Positions 35,541 to 44,852 are shown, counted from the first letter of the stretch. The stretch: 64,000 nt of DNA from Agarivorans litoreus (GCF_019649015.1 NZ_BLPI01000001.1:2435001-2499000), one strand, 5' to 3'. The notes: generated by a model from the sequence alone, not told the origin. Numbers and translations are program-made.

Positions 35541-35571
35541 TTTTATTAATTTGATAATAAAATTAATAAAA
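35541..35571. repeat. AT-rich perfect inverted repeat
   Basis: TTTTATTAATTT (35541-35552) and AAATTAATAAAA (35560-35571) are perfect inverted repeats around a 7-base centre. It lies between menC and xylF and could terminate or mark a regulator or H-NS site. No function assigned. Confidence 0.5.
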
Positions 35572-35693
35572 GGGCGGTGGAAGAAGATTTGAAATTTTTG
35601 TAATAAGCTGCTGAAAATAAAGATATTGTCATTTTCCACAAAGAGATTTAAGTGAAAGCTTTAGTTTCACTTAAAACGCAGGTAAAGCTCACA

Positions 35694-36614
35694 TTAGCTG
35701 TGATGTTGAAACTCGCCGATTAACTCAATTTGAGCCGCTTGCTCACTAAATGCCTTTAGCGTATCTAAACCTGGAGCTTGCCCTGGGGTGTATTGTTTGG
35801 CGATGGCGTTGATCCACTGCAAACCTAACGCACTTTCGTAAGCTGAGCTAAGCACACAACTTACTTGGTTAGCTTGTGCTTGGTCGATAATGCTGGCACA
35901 GGTTCGCCAAGGGCCAAGTAAACTCGGTTTAATGACTAAGCAGCGCAAACCTTCGAAGTAATGATAGCGGTAGCTGCTGTCTTGTAGGGTTTCATCTAAG
36001 CCAATGCCTACGCCAGTGCGTTGAGCTAACAACTCGCATTGTTGGCTATTCATTAGCGGTTCTTCAATATAGTCGATGCGGCTAAGATCGATACTCTCTA
36101 AAACAAAAATAGCTTGGTTCCATATCCAGCCTCGGTTTGCATCTAAACGTAGCTGTAAATCAGGATAGCTGTGTTGTAATTGTTGAATTAGTTCTAGATC
36201 TTGTTTGGGGGATTGGCGAGCCACTTTAAGCTTGGCTAGATGACCAGATTGAGAGTCCAGAATTTGTTGGCAGTGAGCGAAATCGCCGTTAAGTAGCGGG
36301 TAGCCAGAAACAATGGGAGTACTTAGTGGTAGCCCTGCCATCGCACAGTCGATACCAAAGGCAACACTTGGATACAGCTTACGCTGAACATGCCCTTGTA
36401 AGTAGTCGGTAATTTGCTGCTCTGCTTGCGCTAATGTTTCTTCGCTAAATCCGGGTAGTGGGGCTATTTCTCCACGTCCCAAGCGGCCATCACGAAAGCG
36501 AATTTCGAGGTAAAGACCTTGGCGTTGCTTATGTTTTAGAGAACCAAGCTGTATGGGGTCAACAAATGCTTGGGTATAGCGACTTAAGGTAGCACTTTGC
36601 CAGTTACAGAGCAT
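35694..36614 (-). CDS. menC: o-Succinylbenzoate synthase
   Basis: A 306-residue enolase-superfamily enzyme that dehydrates SHCHC to o-succinylbenzoate in menaquinone synthesis. The catalytic residues of the family are visible: the lysine in LAKLKVARQ, metal ligands in LRLDANRGW, IDYIEEPL and GIGLDETLQ, and the second lysine in LVIKPSLLG. ATG at 36614 has GAGAGG seven bases upstream; a TTG at 36629 is in frame but less likely. It lies 217 bases beyond menB, with a stem-loop in between, so it may have its own promoter. Confidence 0.92.
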   Translation of the reverse strand: MLCNWQSATLSRYTQAFVDPIQLGSLKHKQRQGLYLEIRFRDGRLGRGEIAPLPGFSEETLAQAEQQITDYLQGHVQRKLYPSVAFGIDCAMAGLPLSTPIVSGYPLLNGDFAHCQQILDSQSGHLAKLKVARQSPKQDLELIQQLQHSYPDLQLRLDANRGWIWNQAIFVLESIDLSRIDYIEEPLMNSQQCELLAQRTGVGIGLDETLQDSSYRYHYFEGLRCLVIKPSLLGPWRTCASIIDQAQANQVSCVLSSAYESALGLQWINAIAKQYTPGQAPGLDTLKAFSEQAAQIELIGEFQHHS

Positions 36615-36637
36615 GCTGAGACCTCTCAAATACTAGA

Positions 36638-36658
36638 AGTGATGAAGCACTCATCACT
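36638..36658 (-). promoter_or_regulatory. Stem-loop in the leader of menC
   Basis: AGTGATGA (36638-36645) and TCATCACT (36651-36658) form a perfect 8-bp stem with a 5-base loop, 24 bases before the menC ATG. It has no U tract, so a leader structure is more likely than a terminator. Confidence 0.4.
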
Positions 36659-36831
36659 CTGCAAATCTATCACTTTGTACAGAGCAGTCGCAATAGCAAA
36701 TATGCGATTTATTATTATGCTTTAGTGGGTGTTTTTAAGCTGGTTGAGTGGTGCGAGTGGACTAGGTTAAATGAAGAGTGGGGTAGAATACTCGCTAAAG
36801 CATACGAGGATTCTGCCCTTCACCATTGCCG

Positions 36832-37677
36832 TTAAGGATTACGCTTAAATTTACTAAACTCAGGCGGGCGTTTTTCGTTAAAGGCGTTACGACCTTCTTG
36901 GCCTTCTTCTGTCATGTAGAACAGCATGGTGGCGTTGCCCGCGAGTTCTTGTAAACCAGCTTGGCCATCACAATCAGCATTGAGTGCAGCTTTTAAACAG
37001 CGCAAAGCCATAGGGCTGTTTTGCAACATCTCACGACACCACTGCACGGTTTCTTTTTCAAGATCTGCATACGGCACTACGGTGTTCACTAAGCCCATAT
37101 CAAGTGCTTCTTGCGCATCATACATGCGGCATAAAAACCAAATCTCGCGCGCTTTCTTTTGGCCGACTATGCGCGCCATGTAACTGGCTCCCCAGCCACC
37201 ATCAAAAGAGCCTACTTTAGGGCCAGTTTGGCCAAATTTGGCGTTGTCGGCGGCAATGGTTAAGTCACACATCATGTGTAATACATGGCCACCACCTACA
37301 GCGTAACCGGCTACCATGGCTACCACAGGTTTAGGGCAGGTACGAATTTGGCGTTGAAAATCTAATACATTTAGGTGATGGGTCCCTTGGTCATCTTTAT
37401 AGCCGCCGTAATCACCACGTACCGATTGATCGCCGCCAGAACAAAAAGCCAGTTCGCCTTCGCCAGTAAGAATAATCACACCCACTTCTGGGTCGATGCG
37501 GGCGTCATTTAAGGCATGCATCATCTCTTGAACCGTTAAAGGACGAAATGCGTTGCGAACTTGCGGGCGGTTAATAGTGATCTTGGCGATGCCGCAGGCG
37601 GACTTATGGTAGCGAATATCTTCGTATCCATTGTCGGCATCCTGCCAAGTTACTGCTGAGCTATCTATTTGGGTCAT
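36832..37677 (-). CDS. menB: 1,4-Dihydroxy-2-naphthoyl-CoA synthase
   Basis: A 281-residue crotonase-fold enzyme that closes the naphthoate ring from o-succinylbenzoyl-CoA. The oxyanion-hole segments are [16 protein letters not shown] and [20 protein letters not shown], and [21 protein letters not shown] carries the catalytic Asp/Ser pattern. C-terminal [12 protein letters not shown] is typical. ATG at 37677 is chosen since AGAGAAGAG precedes it; the ATG at 37692 has none. Start overlaps menH by 17 bases. Confidence 0.95.
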   Translation of the reverse strand: MTQIDSSAVTWQDADNGYEDIRYHKSACGIAKITINRPQVRNAFRPLTVQEMMHALNDARIDPEVGVIILTGEGELAFCSGGDQSVRGDYGGYKDDQGTHHLNVLDFQRQIRTCPKPVVAMVAGYAVGGGHVLHMMCDLTIAADNAKFGQTGPKVGSFDGGWGASYMARIVGQKKAREIWFLCRMYDAQEALDMGLVNTVVPYADLEKETVQWCREMLQNSPMALRCLKAALNADCDGQAGLQELAGNATMLFYMTEEGQEGRNAFNEKRPPEFSKFKRNP

Positions 37678-38464
37678 TCTCTTCTCTATCATTATTTAGG
37701 ACACTGGACAGTTGTTCGAGAAACAGTGTCGGTTGTTCAAAATGGCAATTGTGCCCAGCGCCTTCAATGATGTGACATTTAAGGCGTGGGTAATCTTGTT
37801 GTAGCTGTTTGGCTAGCGCTTGGTATTTATTGTCTAGGCTTCCACCAATAAAATCTAGCGGCATTTTTAATTGACCAAGCTGCCGACTCAGATCTTGCTG
37901 CAAACCCAAGCTGGTTGCGCGCAACGTTGCGGCAATGCCCTGGCGGTCTTGATGTTGGCGGCGTTGAATAAGCTGCTGCCGCTGCTCGCTACTAAGGTTG
38001 GCAAATACCGCTTGTTGGTACCATTCGTTGACTAGCGTATCCAGGGGCTCTGTTAACCAGCGGTCTGCCCAACGGTTGTCGTGCACTAAACGTTGTTGGC
38101 GTGCATCTTCATCACTTAAACCAGTATTGGCAGATTCGATAACTAATCGTTCAATACCTTTGGGGGCGAGTAAAGCATGTTGCAGCGCTAAGCGGCCTCC
38201 TAGGCTGTAACCCACTAAATGGTAATGGGCGATTTTAAGGCGCTTTAAGCATGCGGTGAGCTGGTGGCTAAAATCTTTAAAGGCATTGCGTGGTTTAAGC
38301 CGCTGCTGGGCGCTCATGCCATGGCCGGCAATGTCTACGGTTACACAATAGTAGTGCTGGCTAAGCACTGCAATTTGCGCTTGCCAGTCGCTACCGCTAC
38401 CTAGAAATCCATGCAAAAAAACTAAACAGGGATGTTGGCTTTGTCCATAAACGCTAAAGTGCAT
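37661..38464 (-). CDS. menH: SHCHC synthase (alpha/beta hydrolase)
   Basis: A 267-residue alpha/beta hydrolase. [10 protein letters not shown] (14-23) forms the oxyanion loop, [11 protein letters not shown] carries the nucleophilic Ser, and [11 protein letters not shown] holds the catalytic His near the C-terminus. It releases pyruvate from SEPHCHC to give SHCHC, the step after MenD. It overlaps menD by 11 bases and menB by 17, so it is coupled in the men operon. Confidence 0.9.
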   Translation of the reverse strand: MHFSVYGQSQHPCLVFLHGFLGSGSDWQAQIAVLSQHYYCVTVDIAGHGMSAQQRLKPRNAFKDFSHQLTACLKRLKIAHYHLVGYSLGGRLALQHALLAPKGIERLVIESANTGLSDEDARQQRLVHDNRWADRWLTEPLDTLVNEWYQQAVFANLSSEQRQQLIQRRQHQDRQGIAATLRATSLGLQQDLSRQLGQLKMPLDFIGGSLDNKYQALAKQLQQDYPRLKCHIIEGAGHNCHFEQPTLFLEQLSSVLNNDREENDPNR

Positions 38465-40184
38465 CGTGGCTGGCTACCTGACTAATTAAAGATTGATAAC
38501 GCGCACTGGCATCGCCTGGAGTAAAGCAGACTTCAATCAAGCTGGCTCCGGCTTGGTACTGTGCACGCTCAAAAGCATGGCCGAATTGTTCGAAATTTAC
38601 CACCTGTTGATAAGCTAAATTGAAGGTGGCTGCGGCGGCGGCAAAGTCGGCCTGATGAGGTAACTGATAATACTGTTTGCTTAGCTGTTGATCCTGCGGG
38701 CCTGTTGATAGCGCAGGCAATAGGTTAAATATTTCACCGCCGTTATTATTAAACAGCACTATCACTAGATTTTGCTGGCTATTAGCGGCAAGGCTTAAGG
38801 AGTTTAAGTCATGCAATAACGAGGTATCGCCAATCACTAAAGTACATGCTTGTTGCAGACCTTCGGCAATTCCTACGCTGGTGGCTAATAAACCATCAAT
38901 GCCCGACGCTCCGCGGTTGGCAAAGTAATGCTCCGCTTGGCAAGGTTGGCCAAGTAGTTCAAACAAACGCACGACCATGCTATTGCCCATAAACAAGGCT
39001 GATTGTGGTTTTTGCTGTGCCGAAATTTGTGCGCATATTGCCAGCTCGGAGTAATCGAGTAAGGCAGCATTAACCTCCTCGCTAATGGCTTGTTGAGCTT
39101 GGGTCCATCGCTCTAGATACTGTTGGCTAGTGGGGCTTGCCTTAACCGGATGAGCGTGTAGCCAAGCTTTGGCGCTGCATTGCCAGCGCTGCTGGATACT
39201 TTGGCCGGGGTTTACCCGCTGCGCTGATTGATCAATTAAATAATACTTTGCTGAGCTCTTGGCCAGCCATTGGTTGAGGCGTTTCGACACCAGCTTGCCG
39301 CCAAACTGAATTATCAGTTCGGCTTGTACTTGTTCGGTAAATCGCGAGTTGGCGAGTAATAACTCAGCGTGTTGAATCAGCCCAGCACCCTCTTGTGCGG
39401 TTTGCCAATGGCTTTGGCAATCGACTACTACTGGCCAGCCTGCTTGCTGCGCCCAAGTTATAATGGCTTGGCTTTGCTCGGCGGTTTGCTGGCCTATTAT
39501 TACCAATACTTTGGACTTTTCGACTAGCTCTGACCACTGCTGACTAACGACAGGCTGGGAGCTATTAGGATGTTGTTGGTAATAGGGCGAGCCGCTGTTT
39601 ATCCAAGCTTCAAGTTGCTTATAAAGCGCAGTTAAATCTTGTTTAGCTTGTTCAGGATAGAAGGGTTCACGGTAAGGACAATTTAAATGCACTGGGCCAG
39701 GTGTTTGTTGCTGCAGCGCTAAGGCATGCCCCAGCTCGCTAAGCATATTGGCGAGTGAAGCATCAACACTGGGTTCGGCTAGTTGGCCACTATATACCGG
39801 GTAGTTGGCAAATATTCCCTGCTGTTCAATGGCTTGATTAGCTCCAACAGCAACCAGCTCCTGTGGCCGATCGGCGCTAAGCACTAACAATGGAATGTTT
39901 GATTGCTTTGCCTCAATCACCGCCGGGTAAAGGTTAGCAACCGCACTGCCCGAGGTGGTAATAATGGCGACAGTTTGCTGGCGAGCCTTACTTAAACCTA
40001 AAGCAAAAAAGCCTAAACCGCGTTCGTCAAAGTGGCAATGGCTAGTGGCTTTAGGGTGTTTAGCCACCGCTAGGGTTAATGGCGTAGAGCGAGAGCCGGG
40101 GGCGATACAAAAGTGTTCAATGCCGTGGCGAATGCAATCTTCTATTAAGCACTCAGCCCAGGCAATGTTAATGTTTTTAATCAA
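38454..40184 (-). CDS. menD: SEPHCHC synthase
   Basis: A 576-residue thiamine-diphosphate enzyme that joins isochorismate and 2-oxoglutarate. N-terminal CIAPGSRSTPLTLAVAKHP and HFDERGLGFFALGLSKA are diagnostic, and the C-terminal ThDP fold includes GASGIDGLLATSVGIAEG and GDTSLLHDLNSL. The length fits the family (about 560-580). Its start overlaps menF by eight bases. ThDP supply may be tied to the thi operon in this window, though not by proximity. Confidence 0.95.
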   Translation of the reverse strand: MIKNINIAWAECLIEDCIRHGIEHFCIAPGSRSTPLTLAVAKHPKATSHCHFDERGLGFFALGLSKARQQTVAIITTSGSAVANLYPAVIEAKQSNIPLLVLSADRPQELVAVGANQAIEQQGIFANYPVYSGQLAEPSVDASLANMLSELGHALALQQQTPGPVHLNCPYREPFYPEQAKQDLTALYKQLEAWINSGSPYYQQHPNSSQPVVSQQWSELVEKSKVLVIIGQQTAEQSQAIITWAQQAGWPVVVDCQSHWQTAQEGAGLIQHAELLLANSRFTEQVQAELIIQFGGKLVSKRLNQWLAKSSAKYYLIDQSAQRVNPGQSIQQRWQCSAKAWLHAHPVKASPTSQQYLERWTQAQQAISEEVNAALLDYSELAICAQISAQQKPQSALFMGNSMVVRLFELLGQPCQAEHYFANRGASGIDGLLATSVGIAEGLQQACTLVIGDTSLLHDLNSLSLAANSQQNLVIVLFNNNGGEIFNLLPALSTGPQDQQLSKQYYQLPHQADFAAAAATFNLAYQQVVNFEQFGHAFERAQYQAGASLIEVCFTPGDASARYQSLISQVASHDAL

Positions 40185-41499
40185 GGAGTAGGTCCTTATC
40201 TACCAGCTGCAATACCGTGGCGATTTTGTGGTTAAGCTCTTGCCATTCTTGCTCGGCTTGTGAGCCTGCCACAATGCCTGCACCAGCAAAGGTACTTAAA
40301 TGTTGCGGAGTAACTAAGGCGCTACGAATGGCCACCGAAAACTCGCTTTGCGCACCGCTTAACCAGCCTACTGCGCCAGCATACCAGCCACGGGCATAGC
40401 CTTCGTTTTTAAGAATATATTGCACCGCAGAAGAACGTGGCAAGCCACCTACTGCAGGGGTGGGGTGTAAGGCTTGCAATAACGAGCGGTCATCTAAGGC
40501 AGGGCTAATGCGGGCCTGAATCCGCCGTTTTAAATGCTGCACTCTATCTAGCTTTAGCAATTCTAGATTATCTAAGGTGCGCACATGCAGGCTTAGCTCT
40601 TTTAAGCGGCGGGTTAAATCATCCACTACCAGTTGGTTTTCTAGCTTATTTTTGGCGTCTTCTAATAGCTGTTCGCCCAGTTGAGCATCTAGCTCGCTAG
40701 TTTCTCCACGCGGCGCAGTGCCGGCTAAGGCTTCACTGACCAATTGGCTGCCTTCACGAGAATACAAACGCTCGGGACTGCAGCCCAAAAAGCTAGTTAC
40801 TCCATCAAACTGAAATAAAAAGCTGTAGCAGTTCCGTTCTTTTTGTTGCCATTGTTGTAGCAAAGAAAAAGCGTTTATTTCGGCATTTAGTTGCAAATTG
40901 GTTTGCCGAGACAGCACCACTTTGGCGGTGTGTTGTTGAAAATCTTCGCTGGTGACTTGCTTAACCAAGTGCTGCCATTGTTCGCGACTGGGTTGGTCTT
41001 GGCGAGACAAGGCTTTAAGTTGTGTGTGTTGCAGGGCTTGTACTGGTTTTAAGGCAGCAAAGGCCTTTTCGATGCGCTGATACTCTAGCTCTGGTTGATG
41101 TTCAAAATTAGCATTGATGAACAACCGGGTATATTCGCCGTCACAACGAATTTCAAAGCGGGGCAGAATAAAGCGGCGATGCGGAAAGCTTGACCACAGG
41201 GCGCTTTGCCGAGCAAAGGCAATGCCGCCATAAAAGCGCAGCTGGTTATTGTGTGGGTCTAGTTGGTCACACACCGATTGCAGTTGCTCCAAATCGAGTA
41301 CCGACTTAGCCGCACCCACAAAGGCAACTTGTTGCTGGCGTTTGTTTTTCCAGTAACCGCGGGTGGTGTGTTGTTGTTGGTTAAGCCAGGCGAGAAGCTC
41401 GAGCTTTGGCAGCTTTATACAAACCTGCTGAAACCCCTGCTGCGGCAATAGCCTAAGCTGGTCCATCGCATTTTTAAACTGGCTAGCAGTGAGTCTCAC
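40177..41499 (-). CDS. menF: Isochorismate synthase
   Basis: A 440-residue chorismate-using enzyme. The C-terminal catalytic domain shows FLFQFDGVTSFLGCSPERL, SEALAGTAPRG and HPTPAVGGLPR, with the Glu in RGWYAGAVGW; this set is shared by MenF and EntC. The men operon context supports MenF. It is the first gene of menF-D-H-B, divergent from menA with 117 bases between the starts. Confidence 0.93.
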   Translation of the reverse strand: MRLTASQFKNAMDQLRLLPQQGFQQVCIKLPKLELLAWLNQQQHTTRGYWKNKRQQQVAFVGAAKSVLDLEQLQSVCDQLDPHNNQLRFYGGIAFARQSALWSSFPHRRFILPRFEIRCDGEYTRLFINANFEHQPELEYQRIEKAFAALKPVQALQHTQLKALSRQDQPSREQWQHLVKQVTSEDFQQHTAKVVLSRQTNLQLNAEINAFSLLQQWQQKERNCYSFLFQFDGVTSFLGCSPERLYSREGSQLVSEALAGTAPRGETSELDAQLGEQLLEDAKNKLENQLVVDDLTRRLKELSLHVRTLDNLELLKLDRVQHLKRRIQARISPALDDRSLLQALHPTPAVGGLPRSSAVQYILKNEGYARGWYAGAVGWLSGAQSEFSVAIRSALVTPQHLSTFAGAGIVAGSQAEQEWQELNHKIATVLQLVDKDLLLD

Positions 41500-41569
41500 C
41501 TTAACTATTCCTGCTCAATGACACTGGTTCAATGTAGCTGTTTTTGTTACAAGTTTATAGTCAGATTTG

Positions 41570-41589
41570 GCTCAGCCTTGATGCTGAGC
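41570..41589. promoter_or_regulatory. Stem-loop in the menF-menA intergenic region
   Basis: GCTCAGC (41570-41576) and GCTGAGC (41583-41589) form a perfect 7-bp stem with a 6-base loop, 27 bases before the menA ATG. It could be an operator or leader structure. Confidence 0.35.
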
Positions 41590-41616
41590 AATAATAGGCG
41601 CTAAGTTCTTATCTTA

Positions 41617-42528
41617 ATGTTGAATATTACTTTGAAATCATGGCTTCATGCGGCGCGTTTACGCACCTTGCCTTTAGCGAGCGCGTCGATAATTTTGGGT
41701 TCTGCACTGGCATATTCTGAGGGACGCTTTGCTTGGCCAGTATTGCTGCTGGCCTTGCTAACGGCCTTGTTGCTGCAAATTCTTTCCAATTTAGCCAATG
41801 ATTATGGCGATGCGGTAAGTGGTGTTGATGATGACACTCGAGTGGGCCCGGCTCGCGCGATTCAAGCTGGATTATTGACTAAGCAGCAAATGTTTCGGGC
41901 AATTACGCTGGTTGCCCTGCTGGCAGTGTTAAGTGGTATTGCGCTACTGGCAGTAAGTTTGGGCAGCAATCTACAGGCTTGGTTAGGGTTTATGGGCTTG
42001 GGTGGGCTGTCGATTGTTGCGGCTATGGCCTACACCATGGGAGCTCGGCCATACGGTTATCGTGGCTTTGGCGATATAAGTGTATTTTTGTTTTTTGGCT
42101 TACTGGGAGTATTGGGCTCTTATTATTTGCATACGCAAACTCTGGGCTGGCCGGTACTGATGATAGCCGCAGCCAATGGTTTGTTAGCCACGGCGGTGCT
42201 TAACATAAACAATCTCCGTGATTTTGCTCCTGATAAGGCTGCCGGAAAGCTGACTTTGGCAGTGCGCTTAGGTGAGCGTAATGCCCGTTGTTACCATTTA
42301 GTATTAGTGGTGCTGGCTTTATTGTTATTTGCCAGCTTTGTTATTTGGCAAAGTAGCGCTAGTTTCGCTTGGTTGTGTTTGTTGCCTGCTTTAGCTCTTA
42401 TGAAGGTAACTAAAACCGTTATGCTGGAGCGCCAGCATCAGCTATTGGACAAGCAATTGCAGCTCACCGCCAAACTAAGTTTTTTTATCGCCTTGTTGTT
42501 TAGTCTTGGTTTGCAGTTTCATTATTAG
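41617..42528 (+). CDS. menA: 1,4-Dihydroxy-2-naphthoate polyprenyltransferase
   Basis: A 303-residue membrane prenyltransferase of the UbiA family that attaches the polyprenyl tail to 1,4-dihydroxy-2-naphthoate. The first Asp-rich motif is NLANDYGDAVSGVDDDTR (about 60-77), and the second is NINNLRDFAPDKAAGKLTLAVRLG (near 195-218). About eight or nine helices are expected. Divergent from the men operon. No strong ribosome binding site is seen before ATG 41617. Confidence 0.95.
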   Translation: MLNITLKSWLHAARLRTLPLASASIILGSALAYSEGRFAWPVLLLALLTALLLQILSNLANDYGDAVSGVDDDTRVGPARAIQAGLLTKQQMFRAITLVALLAVLSGIALLAVSLGSNLQAWLGFMGLGGLSIVAAMAYTMGARPYGYRGFGDISVFLFFGLLGVLGSYYLHTQTLGWPVLMIAAANGLLATAVLNINNLRDFAPDKAAGKLTLAVRLGERNARCYHLVLVVLALLLFASFVIWQSSASFAWLCLLPALALMKVTKTVMLERQHQLLDKQLQLTAKLSFFIALLFSLGLQFHY

Positions 42529-42530
42529 GG

Positions 42531-42589
42531 GTTGTTGAGTTTTCGCGGTAAAGTTTTGCTCGCGAAAATCAGCTCGAAAGATCAACAGC
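42531..42589. repeat. Small hairpin element after menA
   Basis: Outer arms GTTGTTGAGTTTTCG and CGAAAGATCAACAGC and inner arms TTTTCGCG (42540-42547) and CGCGAAAA (42561-42568) nest into one structure of about 59 bases right after the menA stop. The right end shares AAAGATCAACAG with the MITE ends in this window. It could be a relic of a related element or serve as a terminator. Confidence 0.45.
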
Positions 42590-42714
42590 TGCTAAAGCCT
42601 TATCGCCAAATGACACACAATATTCGCATTTAATCTACGCCAGGTGGATAAAAAGCGTTGAGCCTAGTCCTTGGCCTTTGCTAAGGTAGCTACAGATGTT
42701 TTGGAGGATTATCG

Positions 42715-43902
42715 ATGCGCAAGATAGGGACCATCTTGCTGCCAGCCCTAGCAATTGCAGGCCCAAGTTTGGCCGACATGCAGCCTGCCAAGTGGTATAG
42801 TGCAGACGGAGTAGGAATTGTACCCAGTATTGAAATAATGGGTTTATACGACAGTAACCTTACTAACAGTAATAGCAATCAAATATCTTCCTGGGGAACC
42901 ATCGTTTCGCCAGCCATTGCGGCGATTTCTGAACAAGAAAAAAGCACTTATTATGCAGCATATCGCTTGGTGTGGGGCGAGTATTTTGACAGCTCAGAAG
43001 ATAACTTTATCGATCACCACTTACGTTTAAACGGCGAATGGGACTTTAGCGCGCGTCATCGGGCTAAATTACGCTACGATTTTCGTCGTAATCATGATCA
43101 ACGTGGTGAAGGTATTTCTGCGGGTGTAGGTGGTGTAATTGACGAACCTGTGCAATATAACTTGCATTGGGGCCATGGTTTATATGGATTTGGCGCTAAG
43201 AGTGCAACGGCGCAGATTGAGTTAGAAGCCAATGCTCGCCAGCTGGATTACCAAAACTTTCGCGAAGTTACCCAGTATCGCGATCGCAATGCTCTCGACG
43301 GCAGCGCACGTTTCTTTTATCGAGTATCGTCGGCCACCCGTTTGTTGGCTGAACTTAAAGCGGGAAAAAGCGACTACAAAACCACTGAGCCTGGCGGTGC
43401 CAGTCGAGACTTTAACGACTTACTGGGTTTTGTTGGTGGAGACTGGGCGATTACCGGAAAAACTAAAGGGCGGGCAAAAGTTGGTTGGCAGCAACGTGAT
43501 TTTAAAGAAGGAGAGCGTGAAAAATTTAGCGATTTAAGTTGGTCGTTAGCTGCCGATTGGTCGCCTCGTTCATACTCCACTTTCAGTATTGAAGGGGGAC
43601 GCCAAGCCAAGGCACCGGAGCAAGGCGGCGATGTTATCGACAATACCAATATCACCTTAGATTGGGAGCATTACTGGCAAGAGCGCTTGGCCACTTACCT
43701 AACCGTGGGGTACGACAATAATGATTATCAGGGCATTACTCGCCAAGATAAAATTTATGAAGGCCGAGTTGGCGTAAGTTACCAGTTCCGTCGTTGGCTA
43801 GAAATTTCACTCTGGCAGCTATGGAGAGATAAAGATTCTACGCTTCAGGCCGTTACCTATGATAAGCAAGTTACCAGTCTTAAATTGAGACTGAGTTTAT
43901 GA
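42715..43902 (+). CDS. Outer-membrane beta-barrel protein of a polysaccharide export pair
   Basis: A 395-residue protein with a signal peptide (1-20, ending GPSLA) and, from about residue 35, repeated amphipathic strands ending mostly in aromatic and polar pairs (GLYDSN, YAAYRLVWGEYF, HRAKLRYDF). The C-terminus TSLKLRLSL is a closing beta-strand. It resembles BBP2-type putative outer-membrane porins found in exopolysaccharide clusters. It is followed 14 bases later by a polysaccharide export gene, so a role in polymer passage through the outer membrane is likely. Confidence 0.75.
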   Translation: MRKIGTILLPALAIAGPSLADMQPAKWYSADGVGIVPSIEIMGLYDSNLTNSNSNQISSWGTIVSPAIAAISEQEKSTYYAAYRLVWGEYFDSSEDNFIDHHLRLNGEWDFSARHRAKLRYDFRRNHDQRGEGISAGVGGVIDEPVQYNLHWGHGLYGFGAKSATAQIELEANARQLDYQNFREVTQYRDRNALDGSARFFYRVSSATRLLAELKAGKSDYKTTEPGGASRDFNDLLGFVGGDWAITGKTKGRAKVGWQQRDFKEGEREKFSDLSWSLAADWSPRSYSTFSIEGGRQAKAPEQGGDVIDNTNITLDWEHYWQERLATYLTVGYDNNDYQGITRQDKIYEGRVGVSYQFRRWLEISLWQLWRDKDSTLQAVTYDKQVTSLKLRLSL

Positions 43903-43916
43903 TCAAGGATTAAGTT

Positions 43917-44459
43917 ATGCGAAAACACATTGCGCGCCTTAAATTAAGACTAGTTTTATTAGTCGGCGTGCTGTGTTTTTCTACACATGCAGAAACGGTG
44001 AGTAATTACCGTTTGGCGGCTGGCGATACCTTCAGAGTAAGTGTTTACGGTGAACCTGAGCTTAGCTTGGAAACCCGTTTATCTGACGATGGCTTTATTC
44101 GTTACCCATTTTTGGGTGAAATAAAAGTACGCGGTCTTACGCTTACTGAATTGCAGCTACGTATTCAAAATGGCCTAAAGGGTGACTATTTAGTCGACCC
44201 GATGGTGCAAGTTACCATGGTTGAATACCGCCCCTTTTTTATTAATGGTGAAGTTGCTCGCCCCGGCGCCTACCCTTATCAACCTGGCTTAACGGTAAAT
44301 CGTGCAATTACCCTTGCTGGTGGGTTTACTGAGCGGGCCGGTAAAAGCAAAATCACGATTCAAGCAGAAGGCGCCACCCCCGATGAGCGCGAGCGAGTGA
44401 GCCTTGAAGATCGTGTTTCTGCTGGTGATGTTCTTAATATTCCGCAAAGTTTCTTCTAA
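43917..44459 (+). CDS. Polysaccharide export protein (Wza-like, short)
   Basis: A 180-residue protein with a signal peptide (to about THAE, residue 26) and a Poly_export domain with YRLAAGDTFRVSVYGEPELS and DGFIRYPFLGEIKVRGLT. An SLBB-type segment follows (FFINGEVARPGAYPYQPGLTV). There is no lipobox Cys near the processing site and the length is much shorter than Wza (about 380), as for the SypC-like short forms. It pairs with the barrel protein upstream. No glycosyltransferase, Wzx or Wzc gene is near; the MITE follows. Confidence 0.85.
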   Translation: MRKHIARLKLRLVLLVGVLCFSTHAETVSNYRLAAGDTFRVSVYGEPELSLETRLSDDGFIRYPFLGEIKVRGLTLTELQLRIQNGLKGDYLVDPMVQVTMVEYRPFFINGEVARPGAYPYQPGLTVNRAITLAGGFTERAGKSKITIQAEGATPDERERVSLEDRVSAGDVLNIPQSFF

Positions 44460-44499
44460 CCCCATTGTTGGCTTAGGCCAAATGCCTATCTAATTGTTA

Positions 44500-44761
44500 G
44501 GGTCTGTTGATCTTTGCTGATGGTTTTTGCAGCAATTTATTAGCCATTTAGGCAAGGCAGTGAGTGTGCAGTTAAGTGGGCTTAATAATCACTCGCTAAC
44601 GCTGAATAAATGGCTAATAAATGCTGCCCGAAGGGTTCGGATAAGCGAACTTTACTCTTTGTTAAGCACTTCTTGCTTAGCCCACTAGGCTTCTAAGTGC
44701 TCGCCGCGATTAAAGCCCGCTTATCTCGAACAAAATTTCAACACCAAAGATCAACAGACCC
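44500..44761 (-). mobile_element. 262-bp MITE, copy 2 (inverted)
   Basis: The same 262-base element as at 19148-19409 in opposite orientation, about 98% identical. Terminal inverted repeats of 17 bases are intact, and TA flanks both ends (44498-44499 and 44762-44763), a clean TA target duplication. It has no ORF. It lies 40 bases after the export gene stop and 57 bases before the -35 of the thi promoter. Internally it contains a second inverted pair around GGCTAATAAAT. Confidence 0.88.
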
Positions 44762-44817
44762 TAGTCTAGTTTTAAGCAAAATAGCGAATATCATCATTGG
44801 CTTTCTTAATATCACTA

Positions 44818-44846
44818 TTGTGGTTTAGTTTTATCAGCCCTATACT
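44818..44846 (+). promoter_or_regulatory. Promoter of the thi operon
   Basis: TTGTGG (44818-44823) and TATACT (44841-44846) are spaced by 17 bases. The predicted start, about seven bases after the -10, coincides with the first base of the TPP riboswitch. Confidence 0.6.
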
Positions 44847-44852
44847 CGGCTC

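Larger units (their letters stand above)
35281..35693. other. Upstream region of xylF
   Basis: This 413-base gap between menC and xylF holds, from right to left, an AT-rich hairpin (35541-35571), a perfect palindrome GAAAACGTTTTC (35462-35473), a CRP-like site (35447-35462) and a possible xylF promoter. On the minus strand an ATGACA-like -35 and TATAGC -10 (plus coordinates 35415-35420) are spaced by about 18. No coding frame is supported. Confidence 0.5.
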
